From Bradyrhizobium lupini (lineage in GTDB: Bacteria; Pseudomonadota; Alphaproteobacteria; Rhizobiales; Xanthobacteraceae): a DNA stretch of 64,000 nt. Shown piece by piece: positions 53,942-63,820 of this stretch. The stretch is taken from positions 3,782,001 to 3,846,000 of the forward strand of contig NZ_CP162553.1 in NCBI RefSeq assembly GCF_040939785.1, read 5' to 3'. The translations under genes and the position numbers were made by a program. The notes beneath the pieces are model-generated. The model was not told the origin of the DNA. It did no database searches and saw only the letters and a program-made list of their open reading frames with translations. The stretch's first letter is position 1, and each line of letters opens with the position of its first letter.

Positions 53942-54841
53942 ATGCGGCTCCTCAACATTCTCGTGCTCCTGGCTCTGTTGGCCTTGCTGACCGCGCCGCC
54001 CGTGTGCGCTCAGGTCACGTTTGGTTCGTCCGGAGCGGAGGGCGATCCGTTTCGCCGTCAGCAATGGCGCGTGCCGTCGCCGGATACCGACATCTCCGCT
54101 CATGCCCAGCTGTTTCGCCCGCCGGGTGCCGGCCCGTTCCGGCTTGCGGTGATCGCGCATGCTTCGACGCAAAATGGCTTGCGGCGCGCGCAAACGCCAC
54201 AGCCGGAATATCGCGCACTCACGGCATTCCTCATCGCGCGCGGCTTCGCCGTGCTGGTGCCCGAACGGCTCGGCCATGGTGCGACCGGTGGCCGCTATGT
54301 CGAGGACCAGGGCGGCTGCGACGAGGCGGACTACGCGCGCTCGGGCCGCGCAACGGCCGACGAAATCGCGCTCGCGCTGGACTATTTGCGAAAGCAGGAT
54401 TTTATCCGCAAGGACGCCGCGATCGTGATCGGCCATTCCGCCGGCGGTTGGGGCGCGCTGGCGCTCGCGAATGCCGATCCGAAGGCGATCTCCGCCATCA
54501 TCGCCATTGCGCCGGGCCGCGGCGGCCATGCCAATGACGAGCCGAACCGGATCTGCGCGCCGCATACGCTTCTCGCCGCGGCGGCTGAATTCGGCAAGGC
54601 CGCGCGCATCCCCATCACATGGCTCGTTGCCGCCAATGACAGCTACTTTGCACCGGCATTTTCGCTTGCGTTGGTCGATGCGTTTCGCGGCGGCGGTGGC
54701 AAGGTCGACTTCCGAACGACGCCGGCCGTCGGTAGCGAGGGCCACTGGATGATCGAAACCGAGGCAGGCGTCAAAGCCGCGAGTGCCGAGCTTGCGCGTG
54801 GGTTGAGCCTGCCCAAGCCCGTGGTGACCAAGAAGCCATGA
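53942..54841 (+). CDS. Exported alpha/beta hydrolase (dienelactone-hydrolase-like)
   Basis: A 299-residue periplasmic hydrolase. It has a strong signal peptide (MRLLNILVLLALLALLTAPP, cut near VCAQ), the nucleophile motif VIGHSAGGWGALAL, an acid in AANDSYFAP and His in GSEGHWMI. An RPPGAGPFRLAVIAHAS segment forms the oxyanion region. ATG 53942 gives a compact signal peptide; GTG 53909 is possible. It is the first gene of a four-gene overlapping series; its stop overlaps the next start by four bases. Confidence 0.85.
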   Translation: MRLLNILVLLALLALLTAPPVCAQVTFGSSGAEGDPFRRQQWRVPSPDTDISAHAQLFRPPGAGPFRLAVIAHASTQNGLRRAQTPQPEYRALTAFLIARGFAVLVPERLGHGATGGRYVEDQGGCDEADYARSGRATADEIALALDYLRKQDFIRKDAAIVIGHSAGGWGALALANADPKAISAIIAIAPGRGGHANDEPNRICAPHTLLAAAAEFGKAARIPITWLVAANDSYFAPAFSLALVDAFRGGGGKVDFRTTPAVGSEGHWMIETEAGVKAASAELARGLSLPKPVVTKKP

Positions 54842-55305
54842 CGCTGTATTTCCTCATCAAATATCTGCACGTGCTCGGAGCTATCGTCATCCTCGGCACC
54901 GGAACCGGCATTGCCTTCTTCATGCTGATGGCACATAGCACGAACGACGTGGCGTTCATCGCGCGCACCGCTTCGGTAGTCGTGATCGCCGACGCGATCT
55001 TCACGTTGTCCGCCGTGATCCTCCAGCCGGTCACGGGCGGCCTGCTGATGATGCTCTCGGCAACGTCGGTCGCCGAGCGCTGGCTGCTCGCCTCCCTTGC
55101 GCTCTATGCAATTGCTGGCTTGTTCTGGATCCCCGTGATCTTCATGCAGATCGAGATGCGCGATCTCGCGCGGAAGGCCGCCGAGCAGCGTGGCGCGCTT
55201 CCGGAGCGCTATTTCGTCCTGTTTCGCCGCTGGTTCGCGTTCGGTTTCCCCGGCTTCGGGGCCACGATGCTGATCCTCTGGCTGATGATCGCAAAACCGT
55301 TTTGA
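54838..55305 (+). CDS. DUF2269 membrane protein
   Basis: A 155-residue inner-membrane protein with four helices. The opening YFLIKYLHVLGAIVILGTG, with a His in helix 1, and LQPVTGGLLMM in helix 2-3 are typical of DUF2269, which is structurally like small haem- or quinone-binding four-helix proteins. Function unknown. It overlaps the hydrolase stop (ATGA) and precedes the SDR–DoxX gene by eight bases, so translation is probably coupled. Confidence 0.87.
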   Translation: MTLYFLIKYLHVLGAIVILGTGTGIAFFMLMAHSTNDVAFIARTASVVVIADAIFTLSAVILQPVTGGLLMMLSATSVAERWLLASLALYAIAGLFWIPVIFMQIEMRDLARKAAEQRGALPERYFVLFRRWFAFGFPGFGATMLILWLMIAKPF

Positions 55306-55313
55306 GGAAGGTC

Positions 55314-56633
55314 ATGAGCCAGCGAACCATTCTCGTGCTCGGCGCCTCCGGCCTGATCGGCCGCTACGTCACCGACGATCTTCGCGCGCATGGATTTCGC
55401 GTGATCGGGGTGGCGCGCAGCCTGTCGGTGGCGCAGAAGATGAGCGCGCTGGCCATCGAGCTGCCGATCCTCTCCCTCGATGCGGCGGCTCTGACGCGCC
55501 TCCTTGGTGAGCACGCGGTCGATGTCGTCGTGAACTGCCTCGGCGTGCTCCAGGACGGCCCCGGCAGCGATACCAACGCGGTGCATCGCGATCTCGTCAT
55601 ACGATTGCTTCAGGCGATTGGCGGCAGCGGCCGTGCGATCCGGTTTGTGCACATCTCGATTCCCGGGACCGCCGGCGAGGATCGAACCGCGTTCGCAACG
55701 ACGAAGCGTGAGGCCGAACGTTTGATCGCGGCTTCCGGCACTCCCCACGCCATCCTGCGGCCCGGTTTCGTGGTCGCGCCGTCGGCCTATGGCGGCAGCG
55801 CGATGCTCCGCACGCTTGCGGCCTCCCCGCTCGACCTGCCGGAGAAGGAGATGGCGACGCCGTTCCAGCCCGTTGCTGTCGAGGATATTTCCGCCACCAT
55901 TGCCTGGCTTGCCGCGCGCGATATCGACGACGCATCGGTGAAGGCCGTGAACTGGGACCTGATGCAGGTCGAACCGATTACAATGGCTGGCGTCATCAAG
56001 CAGTTCCGTATCGCGTTCGGTACGGCCGGCTGGTCGCGCGTCGCGATGCCGTCCTTCGTGCTCGATCTCGGCGCGAAAGGCGGCGATGTCGCCAACTATC
56101 TCGGCTGGATACCGCCGATGCGCTCCACGGCCATCGCCGAGCTGCGCCGCGGCGTCACCGGCGATCCCTCGGCGTGGATCGCCGCCACGGGCATCGTGCC
56201 GAAATCACTGGCTCAGACGGTCGGGCGCCACCCCGCCACGATCCAGGACAAATGGTTCGCGCGGCTGTTTTTGGTGAAGACGCTGATCTTCGCGAGCCTT
56301 GTCGCGTTCTGGTGCGTCTCCGGTTTCATCGCGCTGTTCGTGTCCTATCGCGCCGCTGCTGGCATCCTGAGTGCGCACAACTTTCCCTCGGCGCTCGTCG
56401 ATCCCATCACCATCGCCACCAGCCTGATGGATATGAGCATCGGCGTGTTGATCGCGTTCCGTCGCACCGCTGCGCTCGGGCTCGTTGCAGGCATCCTGGC
56501 TTCGCTGGGCTATATGTTGGGTGCCGCGATCCTGACGCCGGACCTTTGGATCGAGCCGCTCGGCGCACTGGTGAAGACGGGGCCGGCGATCGTGCTGATG
56601 CTTGTTGCGCTTTTGATGTTGGACAATCGCTGA
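55314..56633 (+). CDS. SDR-type NAD(P)-binding protein fused to a DoxX-like membrane domain
   Basis: A 439-residue fusion. Residues 1 to ~300 are an atypical SDR/NmrA-like domain with LVLGASGLIGRYVTDDL (GxxGxxG) and VVVNCLGVLQDGP, but without a clear YxxxK. Residues ~310-439 carry four helices with LMDMSIGVLIAFRRTAALGL and GALVKTGPAIVLMLVALLML, as in DoxX-like proteins. The pairing suggests a membrane-bound NAD(P)H-linked redox function. Ribosome site GAGGAAGG. Its stop overlaps the DCC gene start (TGATG). Confidence 0.87.
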   Translation: MSQRTILVLGASGLIGRYVTDDLRAHGFRVIGVARSLSVAQKMSALAIELPILSLDAAALTRLLGEHAVDVVVNCLGVLQDGPGSDTNAVHRDLVIRLLQAIGGSGRAIRFVHISIPGTAGEDRTAFATTKREAERLIAASGTPHAILRPGFVVAPSAYGGSAMLRTLAASPLDLPEKEMATPFQPVAVEDISATIAWLAARDIDDASVKAVNWDLMQVEPITMAGVIKQFRIAFGTAGWSRVAMPSFVLDLGAKGGDVANYLGWIPPMRSTAIAELRRGVTGDPSAWIAATGIVPKSLAQTVGRHPATIQDKWFARLFLVKTLIFASLVAFWCVSGFIALFVSYRAAAGILSAHNFPSALVDPITIATSLMDMSIGVLIAFRRTAALGLVAGILASLGYMLGAAILTPDLWIEPLGALVKTGPAIVLMLVALLMLDNR

Positions 56634-57040
56634 TGCCAAAATGGCCTGACGACGACGTGATCCTCTTCGACGGCGTCTGCATTTTTTGCTCGCGCTGGGT
56701 CCGCTTCGTCGCCGCGCGCGACACGGGGAAGAGGTTTCGCTTCACGCCGATCCAGTCCGACTATGGCGCCCGGCTCGCGCGCACGTTCGGCATCGATCCC
56801 GCTGATCCCGACACCAATGCCGTCATTCACGGCGGCGAGGTGTTCATGAAGTCGGACGCTGCGCTGACGGTGCTGTCGCAGCTTCCCGGCTGGGGCTGGG
56901 TGCGTGCGTTGTTTGCCGTCCCGAAAGCGTTGCGCGACCCGGTGTATAGCCTCATTGCGCGCAACCGTTACCGCATATTTGGCAAGTACGATGCGTGCTT
57001 CGTGCCTGACGCCGATTTGCGAGCACGAATGATCGAGTAA
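56633..57040 (+). CDS. DCC-family thiol-disulfide oxidoreductase (DUF393)
   Basis: A 135-residue protein with the DCC signature ILFDGVCIFCSRWVRFV (Asp-Gly-x-Cys-x2-Cys) and the downstream HGGEVFMKSDAALTVLSQLPG. Members are thioredoxin-like and predicted to handle dithiols. The start codon overlaps the previous stop (TGATG), so it is translated together with the SDR–DoxX protein. It closes the four-gene series, followed by an inverted repeat likely to end the transcript. Confidence 0.9.
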   Translation: MPKWPDDDVILFDGVCIFCSRWVRFVAARDTGKRFRFTPIQSDYGARLARTFGIDPADPDTNAVIHGGEVFMKSDAALTVLSQLPGWGWVRALFAVPKALRDPVYSLIARNRYRIFGKYDACFVPDADLRARMIE

Positions 57041-57041
57041 T

Positions 57042-57120
57042 TCGTCATTGCGAGCGCAGCGAAGCGATCCGTGTCGCTGCGGAAAGATTCTGGATTGCTT
57101 CGCTGCGCTCGCAATGACGA
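57042..57120. repeat. Inverted repeat of the CATTGCGAGCGCAGCGAAGC type
   Basis: Perfect 24-bp arms (57042-57065 and 57097-57120) with core TCATTGCGAGCGCAGCGAAG lie between two convergent genes. This sequence is a widespread dispersed intergenic repeat in Bradyrhizobium and relatives. A decayed copy may lie near 6350-6400. Confidence 0.9.
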
Positions 57121-57128
57121 GCGTGCGG

Positions 57129-58373
57129 TTACGGTTTGCCCAGAACGCCCAGCACTTCCCTCGCCGCCCGCTCCCCTGAGTCCCGCGCCCCATGCGCCGT
57201 CGAGAAAAAGTTCGGCGACGTCGCTTCTCCCGCAAAGAACAGCCGCCCATCGGTCGGTGCCGCCAGCACGGCGCGGTCACCGGCGTGGCCGGGCAGGGCG
57301 TGCGAGTAGGAGCCTCTCGCGAAGGGGTCGTGGGCCCAGCGCGACTCGTAGAGCGGCTTCAGCTTTCGCCTGATGTCGTTGCCGAGGAAGCCTGCGATCT
57401 CCTCGATGCTTTGGGCGGCAATGGCGCCGTCGCCCGCGTCTTCCAGTTCGCGTGCAAAGCTGCCGCCGAAAAAGCCTTCGATGCAGGGCTGGCCGAACGG
57501 GCGGATATGATAGGTGCCCATGTCAGTGCGCATCGTGGCGCCGCGCAAATTACCTTCCTTCGGGAAGGCTTCGGCATCGTCGAGCGCCAGCGTCACCTTG
57601 TCATCGACACCGAGCGGCAGGCCGGCCGCGGCGTCGACCTTGGCGGGGAGAGGTGGCGAGAAGCGGATCGCCTCATTGGCGATCAGATTGGTCGGCACGG
57701 TGACGATCACCTTGTCCGCGGTCAGCGTGCCCTGCGATGTCTCGATGCGGATGCGCTGGCCGGAATGATCGATCAGCGTGACGTTGCAGTTCAGCGCCAC
57801 CAGGCAGGGCGCGCCATAGGCCGCGATCAGCGCGCCGTAGCCGCGGCGGACGCGCCAGTTGAGGTCGCTGTCCTCGTAGGCGTCCCAGTCCAGCGTCGAC
57901 ATGTCCTTCAGTTCGCAGCCGTTAATGTAGGTCGAGATCGCGTCGATCATGGGGTTCCAGCGATTGCCGGGCTCCAGGCTGAAGCTCGCGGGGACATCCT
58001 GGCCCTTCTGGGCGGTCTCCCACAGCCGCTGATAGAAGGCGTCCATGGCGTGCATGAAATCATCGCGCTCGGCTTTCGGAAACGCGTCGCCATAGGCGCG
58101 CTCGCGCCAGGGCGGGAGGTCCTTGTTGACCTCGAAATCGAGCTGCTTTGCAATCGCGACGAAGGAGTTGTTGTCCGCCGAATGCAGCCAACCGCAGCCG
58201 ACGTCGAAGGTGACTTCGGGCGAGGCCTGCACCGTCCAGGCCCGGCCACCGAGCCGGTTACGCGCCTCGAGCACGATCACGGAGAGGCCGGAGCCTGCCA
58301 GCGCATGCGCCGCGCCGAGGCCGGCGGCGCCCGCACCGATGATCGCGACGTCGACGGAGGAGGGGAGGGACAT
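57129..58373 (-). CDS. Flavin amine oxidase-like oxidoreductase
   Basis: A 414-residue FAD enzyme of the monoamine-oxidase/phytoene-desaturase superfamily. N-terminal FAD motif VAIIGAGAAGLGAAHALA and EARNRLGGRAWT; C-terminal FAD-contact segment GRLFFAGEATSPNFFSTAHGA. The middle substrate domain has WNPMIDAISTYINGCELKDM. It probably oxidises an amine or related compound in the cytoplasm (no signal peptide). The start at 58373 is chosen by family; upstream codons lie within the repeat at 58389-58474. Confidence 0.88.
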   Translation of the reverse strand: MSLPSSVDVAIIGAGAAGLGAAHALAGSGLSVIVLEARNRLGGRAWTVQASPEVTFDVGCGWLHSADNNSFVAIAKQLDFEVNKDLPPWRERAYGDAFPKAERDDFMHAMDAFYQRLWETAQKGQDVPASFSLEPGNRWNPMIDAISTYINGCELKDMSTLDWDAYEDSDLNWRVRRGYGALIAAYGAPCLVALNCNVTLIDHSGQRIRIETSQGTLTADKVIVTVPTNLIANEAIRFSPPLPAKVDAAAGLPLGVDDKVTLALDDAEAFPKEGNLRGATMRTDMGTYHIRPFGQPCIEGFFGGSFARELEDAGDGAIAAQSIEEIAGFLGNDIRRKLKPLYESRWAHDPFARGSYSHALPGHAGDRAVLAAPTDGRLFFAGEATSPNFFSTAHGARDSGERAAREVLGVLGKP

Positions 58374-58388
58374 AGCGGTCAATTTCAT

Positions 58389-58474
58389 CGTCATGCCCGG
58401 GCTTGTCCCGGGCATCCACGTCATTGACACCAGTATCGAAGACGTGGATGGCCGGGACAAGCCCGGCCATGACG
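58389..58474. repeat. Paired hairpins forming a larger inverted repeat
   Basis: The left half (58389-58422) contains ATGCCCGGG-CTTGT-CCCGGGCAT and the right half (58441-58474) ATGGCCGGG-ACAAG-CCCGGCCAT. The halves are 34-base complements with two mismatches. Those mismatches are compensatory inside each half, so each half keeps a perfect 9-bp hairpin. The right half recurs alone at 38698-38720. Confidence 0.9.
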
Positions 58475-58498
58475 CATTCGTCGTGTGTCCGAGTGGCC

Positions 58499-60325
<1,827 letters not shown>

Positions 60326-60582
60326 GAGTGGGCTTCTTTGCGGTCGGACAATGGGTTAAGCGCGATCTCGCCGGTCAGACCGGGACCTCTTCTCGAAACA
60401 ACGCTTGAAGACTGGAAACGGGGCGCTTTCCGCCCAAAAGGGAAAGCCCGGCATATCGACCGGGCACCCTACGCGTTGCGGCGCAATATAGGCAAAAAAC
60501 CGCCAAAAAACAATGTGTTCTTTGGCCGTTGGTTGATTGAATTTTGTCCGGGAATTCCCGGGGGTTAGGCGAAAAGCCGGGC

Positions 60583-60852
60583 TCAGCCGCGCCGGCCCTT
60601 GATCGCGGCCCAGATCAGGGCGACCCCGCCCAGCCCCACGACCAGGCCTACGAACACCAGCGGTGCCACGTCGGAACCCATCCGGCCGCCCTCGATCACC
60701 GACATTCCGCCGAACAGCAATGCGCAGGCACCGGGTAGCAGCATGAGGATCCCGAAGATCGCCATGATCGCGGTCAGGCAGCCGCCGCGCTTGTTCGGCG
60801 GTCCAGGAAGCGGTCCCGGAGGGGCTGGCGGCGGCGTGTCGCTGATGCTCAT
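60583..60852 (-). CDS. Small membrane protein of the radical SAM cassette
   Basis: An 89-residue protein with a proline-rich N-terminus (TPPPAPPGPLPGPP) and two membrane helices (LTAIMAIFGILMLLPGACALLF and VAPLVFVGLVVGLGGVALIWA). No known family was recognised. Its ATG overlaps the radical SAM stop codon by four bases (ATGA), so translation is coupled. It may help to place or partner the enzyme at the membrane (inference). Confidence 0.75.
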   Translation of the reverse strand: MSISDTPPPAPPGPLPGPPNKRGGCLTAIMAIFGILMLLPGACALLFGGMSVIEGGRMGSDVAPLVFVGLVVGLGGVALIWAAIKGRRG

Positions 60853-62279
60853 GCCTGCAAGACTCCTTCGGTTGACTGCGCCGCCAGTTCGGCGCGGATG
60901 CCGTCGATCTTTCCGTTTCGGTAGAACAGATTGTAGGTGTCGAACGGGATGATCGCGCCGTTCTCGGTGACGAAATGGATGCAGCTGCGCTTGACGTTGC
61001 CGACGCAGAAATTGAAGCGGTCGAGAAACTGCACGATGGTGACGCGGAATACGTTCTCGTAAGTGATACCCTGCGGGACCTCGAAGCTCGGCAGGCAGCA
61101 CAGCAATTCGCAGACGCGCTCGCTCGTGTTCAGCGGTCCCGAGGACAGCGAGAACAGATCGATGAATTTCTCCCTCAGCGCCGGATGCTTCTCCGGGCTT
61201 ATCGTATTGGGCAACAATGCGACGAGTTGCTCCTGCGGGATCAGCGAGGTCAGCGGCAGCACTTTCTCGCCGTTGCGCAGGCCGTAACCGATCGAGATGC
61301 TTTCGGGATTGCAGGGCAGCGGGATCATGTCCTTGTCGCCGAACACGCCGGTTTCGACCACGCGCTTGCGTATCTCGGACAGCATGATGCGATCGGTGTT
61401 CTTGTCGAAATTTTCGTTGCGGCCGGCGTCCTGCACCGGCTGCAGCGTGACGCCGCGAACGCACTTCCAGGTCAGCGCGTGGCGGACGATGTCGCCGATC
61501 TCGGCATCGTTGACACCGCGCTTGATGGTCGCCACCAGCGTGGTCGATACGCCGTAATGCTCGAGATTCTCCAGCGCCTGCTGACGGATCTTGCGCAAAT
61601 CCGCGCCGCGCAGATTGATCAAAGCGTCGCGTTCGAGCGAGTCGAACTGGAGATAGACCTCGAGCCCGCGCTTGTTCTCGGCGAGCCGCGCCACGAAATC
61701 CTTTTCGCGGGCGATACGCAGGCCGTTGGTGTTGATCATGACATGGCGGATCGGGCGGGCGCGCACCGCATCGAGGATCGCGAAGAAGTCGGGATGCAGC
61801 GTCGGCTCGCCGCCGGAGATCTGCACCAAATCAGGCTCGCCCTCGCTCGCGACCAGCGCGTCCAGCATTCGCTCGACCTTGGCCAGCGGCGTGAAGCTGG
61901 TCCGCGCCGGCGAGGAATCGGCAAAGCACACCGGGCAGGTCAGATTGCAATGCTCGGTGATCTCGATCAGCGCGAGGCAGGAATGCTGCTCGTGGTCGGG
62001 GCACAGGCCGCAATCATAGGGGCAGCCGAATTCGGTATGCCGTTGAAAGGCCAGCGGCCGGTCGCCCGGCTTGATGAAATCCTTGCACAGGCGCCAATAG
62101 GCGGCGTCCGTCGACACAAGCGTGGACTGGACGCCATGCTCCTTGCAGCGCTTCTGGTACCAAACCTCGTTGTCGAGGATCTGGATCTTGGCCGGCACCA
62201 GCTTCAGGCAGGTCTCGCAGAGAGATTGGGTCTGGCCCCAGAAGATATAGGGGCGCGACTTACGCAACGGCGCGTTCAT
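60849..62279 (-). CDS. Radical SAM protein of the COG1964/tetraether-synthase-like family
   Basis: A 476-residue enzyme. A rubredoxin/zinc-like Cys set opens the protein (SLCETCLKLVPAKI, Cys21/24; QKRCKEHG). Then comes a cysteine-rich GCPYDCGLCPDHEQHSC (86-101), the radical SAM cluster CNLTCPVC (Cys111/115/118), the QISGGEPTLHPDF SAM motif, and a C-terminal cysteine region (CELLCC, FNFCVGNVKRSC) ending PFDTYNLFYR. This order is that of the MJ0619/tetraether synthase (Tes) superfamily, which joins or modifies lipid chains. The start at 62279 overlaps the upstream Lgt-like gene by 20 bases. A lipid substrate is inferred from family and neighbours, not proven. Confidence 0.82.
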   Translation of the reverse strand: MNAPLRKSRPYIFWGQTQSLCETCLKLVPAKIQILDNEVWYQKRCKEHGVQSTLVSTDAAYWRLCKDFIKPGDRPLAFQRHTEFGCPYDCGLCPDHEQHSCLALIEITEHCNLTCPVCFADSSPARTSFTPLAKVERMLDALVASEGEPDLVQISGGEPTLHPDFFAILDAVRARPIRHVMINTNGLRIAREKDFVARLAENKRGLEVYLQFDSLERDALINLRGADLRKIRQQALENLEHYGVSTTLVATIKRGVNDAEIGDIVRHALTWKCVRGVTLQPVQDAGRNENFDKNTDRIMLSEIRKRVVETGVFGDKDMIPLPCNPESISIGYGLRNGEKVLPLTSLIPQEQLVALLPNTISPEKHPALREKFIDLFSLSSGPLNTSERVCELLCCLPSFEVPQGITYENVFRVTIVQFLDRFNFCVGNVKRSCIHFVTENGAIIPFDTYNLFYRNGKIDGIRAELAAQSTEGVLQA

Positions 62280-62976
62280 GCATGGGTCTCGCTTTGGGCG
62301 CCCTCGCCAGCATGACGACGGCGTAGAGCAGAATGGACAGGGACAGCAGGTGAAACAGCGTGAAGGGGCCGAGCAGCGTGCCGTAGGGCTTGAGGAATTC
62401 CCACAGGAAGCGCTGTGCGCCATAATAGACGAGGACGAGGTAGAAACCATTGGTGATCACAAACGCGCTCCGGTTCAAGACGGCCACCACGTAGAGCAGC
62501 GCGAACGCCCCCATCGCGGCGCTTTCGTAGAGCTGCACGGGATGGCGCGGGATGCCGTCGCCGAAATCATGACCCCAGGGCCATGCCGTCGGCGTGCCGT
62601 AGGTGAAATCGTCGAGGCCCGCGAAATAGCAGCCGAGCCGGCCGATCGCGATGCCGAGCGCCAGCGGCAGCGCAAAACGGGCGCCGGTTCGGACCGTGAT
62701 CCCTGCGGACCTTTTGTAGAGCTCGATCGCCGCGATGCCGCCGACCAGCGCTCCTTCCACGGAGCGCGCGATGCCGCTCTGGCCGGACAGCCACAGATTC
62801 GCGGAGCCGAACAGATAGGCGCCAAGGCCCGCACCGAACACCAAAGCGGCGAGGTAGGACCGCTCGAAGGATTGCGCCGGAAACCGCAAGCCCTGTCGCG
62901 ACAGCCAGTAGAGCGCCACGGCCGCAGCCAGCCACGCCGCGATGTCGAAGAGAGTGTGAAGGAAAGCCCCGCTCAT
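62260..62976 (-). CDS. Divergent Lgt-like membrane protein
   Basis: A 238-residue protein with about seven helices and Lgt (prolipoprotein diacylglyceryl transferase) family segments: GIAIGRLGCYFAGLDDF (about 108-124) and RHPVQLYESAA (144-154), the region around the essential Arg in E. coli Lgt. By eye, the essential His103 of E. coli Lgt (FHGG) aligns with Glu in SVEGALVGG. It is therefore probably not the housekeeping lipoprotein enzyme, but may bind a phospholipid such as phosphatidylglycerol. It is the first gene of a cassette coupled to the radical SAM gene. Confidence 0.8.
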   Translation of the reverse strand: MSGAFLHTLFDIAAWLAAAVALYWLSRQGLRFPAQSFERSYLAALVFGAGLGAYLFGSANLWLSGQSGIARSVEGALVGGIAAIELYKRSAGITVRTGARFALPLALGIAIGRLGCYFAGLDDFTYGTPTAWPWGHDFGDGIPRHPVQLYESAAMGAFALLYVVAVLNRSAFVITNGFYLVLVYYGAQRFLWEFLKPYGTLLGPFTLFHLLSLSILLYAVVMLARAPKARPMHERAVA

Positions 62977-63055
62977 GCGGGGACATTAGCCCAGGTTCCC
63001 CCGCGGCGGGATAGTGCGGCCGCTTCTTATCCCCCAAGAGGAGCGAGTCAGGCGG

Positions 63056-63820
63056 CTAGCCGGCCTGCCTCTCCTCGGTCGGATAGACGCCGCGCAGCAC
63101 CTCCTCGAAGTGCATCTTCACGGCCTCGTTGCACAGGCAGGAGCGCAGGCGCAGGCCCTCGCGGTTGCGGACCAGGATCGATCCGCGTCGCGTGTCGAGC
63201 ACGCCCTCCGCCTTGAACGACTGGAGCACGCGGCTGGCATAGCTGCGGCCGACGCCGAGCAGTGTCGCGAGCTGCTCGTGCGTCAGAGGCACGCTGCTCT
63301 CGTCGCCGGTCCGCTCCATCGCCGCCAGCATCCATTTGGCGGTGCGCTGCTCGATCGAGTGAATGGCGTTGCAGGCGGTGGACTGGAAGATCTGAGCCAG
63401 CATGCAGTCGGCGTAGCGAGCGAAGACATGGCGCAACGAGGGCGAGCGCTGCTTGGCAGCCTCCAGCTTGCTGACATGAATTCGCGCAAACGGCCCGCCG
63501 AATTTCACGCAGATCCGGGTATAGGCCGGCAGATAACCCTCGCTGACGATGCCGCCCACCGCGCCTTCGCGGCCGACCAGGATGGTCTCGACGTCACGGC
63601 CGTCCTCATTGGGAACGAGGAAAGTCGCGAGCGACGGTCCGCAGGGGAAATGGACGACCTGGACGTCGTCGCCGGGATTGTAGAGCAGCTCGCTCGCCCC
63701 GGCCGTGTCGACGGTAATGTGCGGTGCGAGCAGCGCGAAGTCGGCCGGGCTCAAGCGCCGCAGCAGATTGTTGGTCGGCCGGCTATCGATCTCGGTGGCG
63801 TTGCTGGTCCGCGCGTCCAT
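63056..63820 (-). CDS. Crp/Fnr-family transcriptional regulator
   Basis: A 254-residue regulator with an N-terminal cyclic-nucleotide-type beta-barrel (about 20-130), a dimer helix, and a C-terminal winged helix with LTHEQLATLLGVGRSYASRVLQSFKAEGVL. There is no N-terminal CxxC/Cys cluster as in FNR. The phosphate cassette lacks the usual RxGE-type residues, so neither O2 nor cAMP sensing is assured. It lies 79 bases upstream of the Lgt-like gene on the same strand and may control or be co-transcribed with the cassette. Confidence 0.9.
   Translation of the reverse strand: MDARTSNATEIDSRPTNNLLRRLSPADFALLAPHITVDTAGASELLYNPGDDVQVVHFPCGPSLATFLVPNEDGRDVETILVGREGAVGGIVSEGYLPAYTRICVKFGGPFARIHVSKLEAAKQRSPSLRHVFARYADCMLAQIFQSTACNAIHSIEQRTAKWMLAAMERTGDESSVPLTHEQLATLLGVGRSYASRVLQSFKAEGVLDTRRGSILVRNREGLRLRSCLCNEAVKMHFEEVLRGVYPTEERQAG

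Noticed and set aside
60548..60561. Perfect palindrome CCGGGAATTCCCGG upstream of typA
   Set aside because: A single short GC-rich palindrome far from the typA start and without a second copy is not enough to call an operator.
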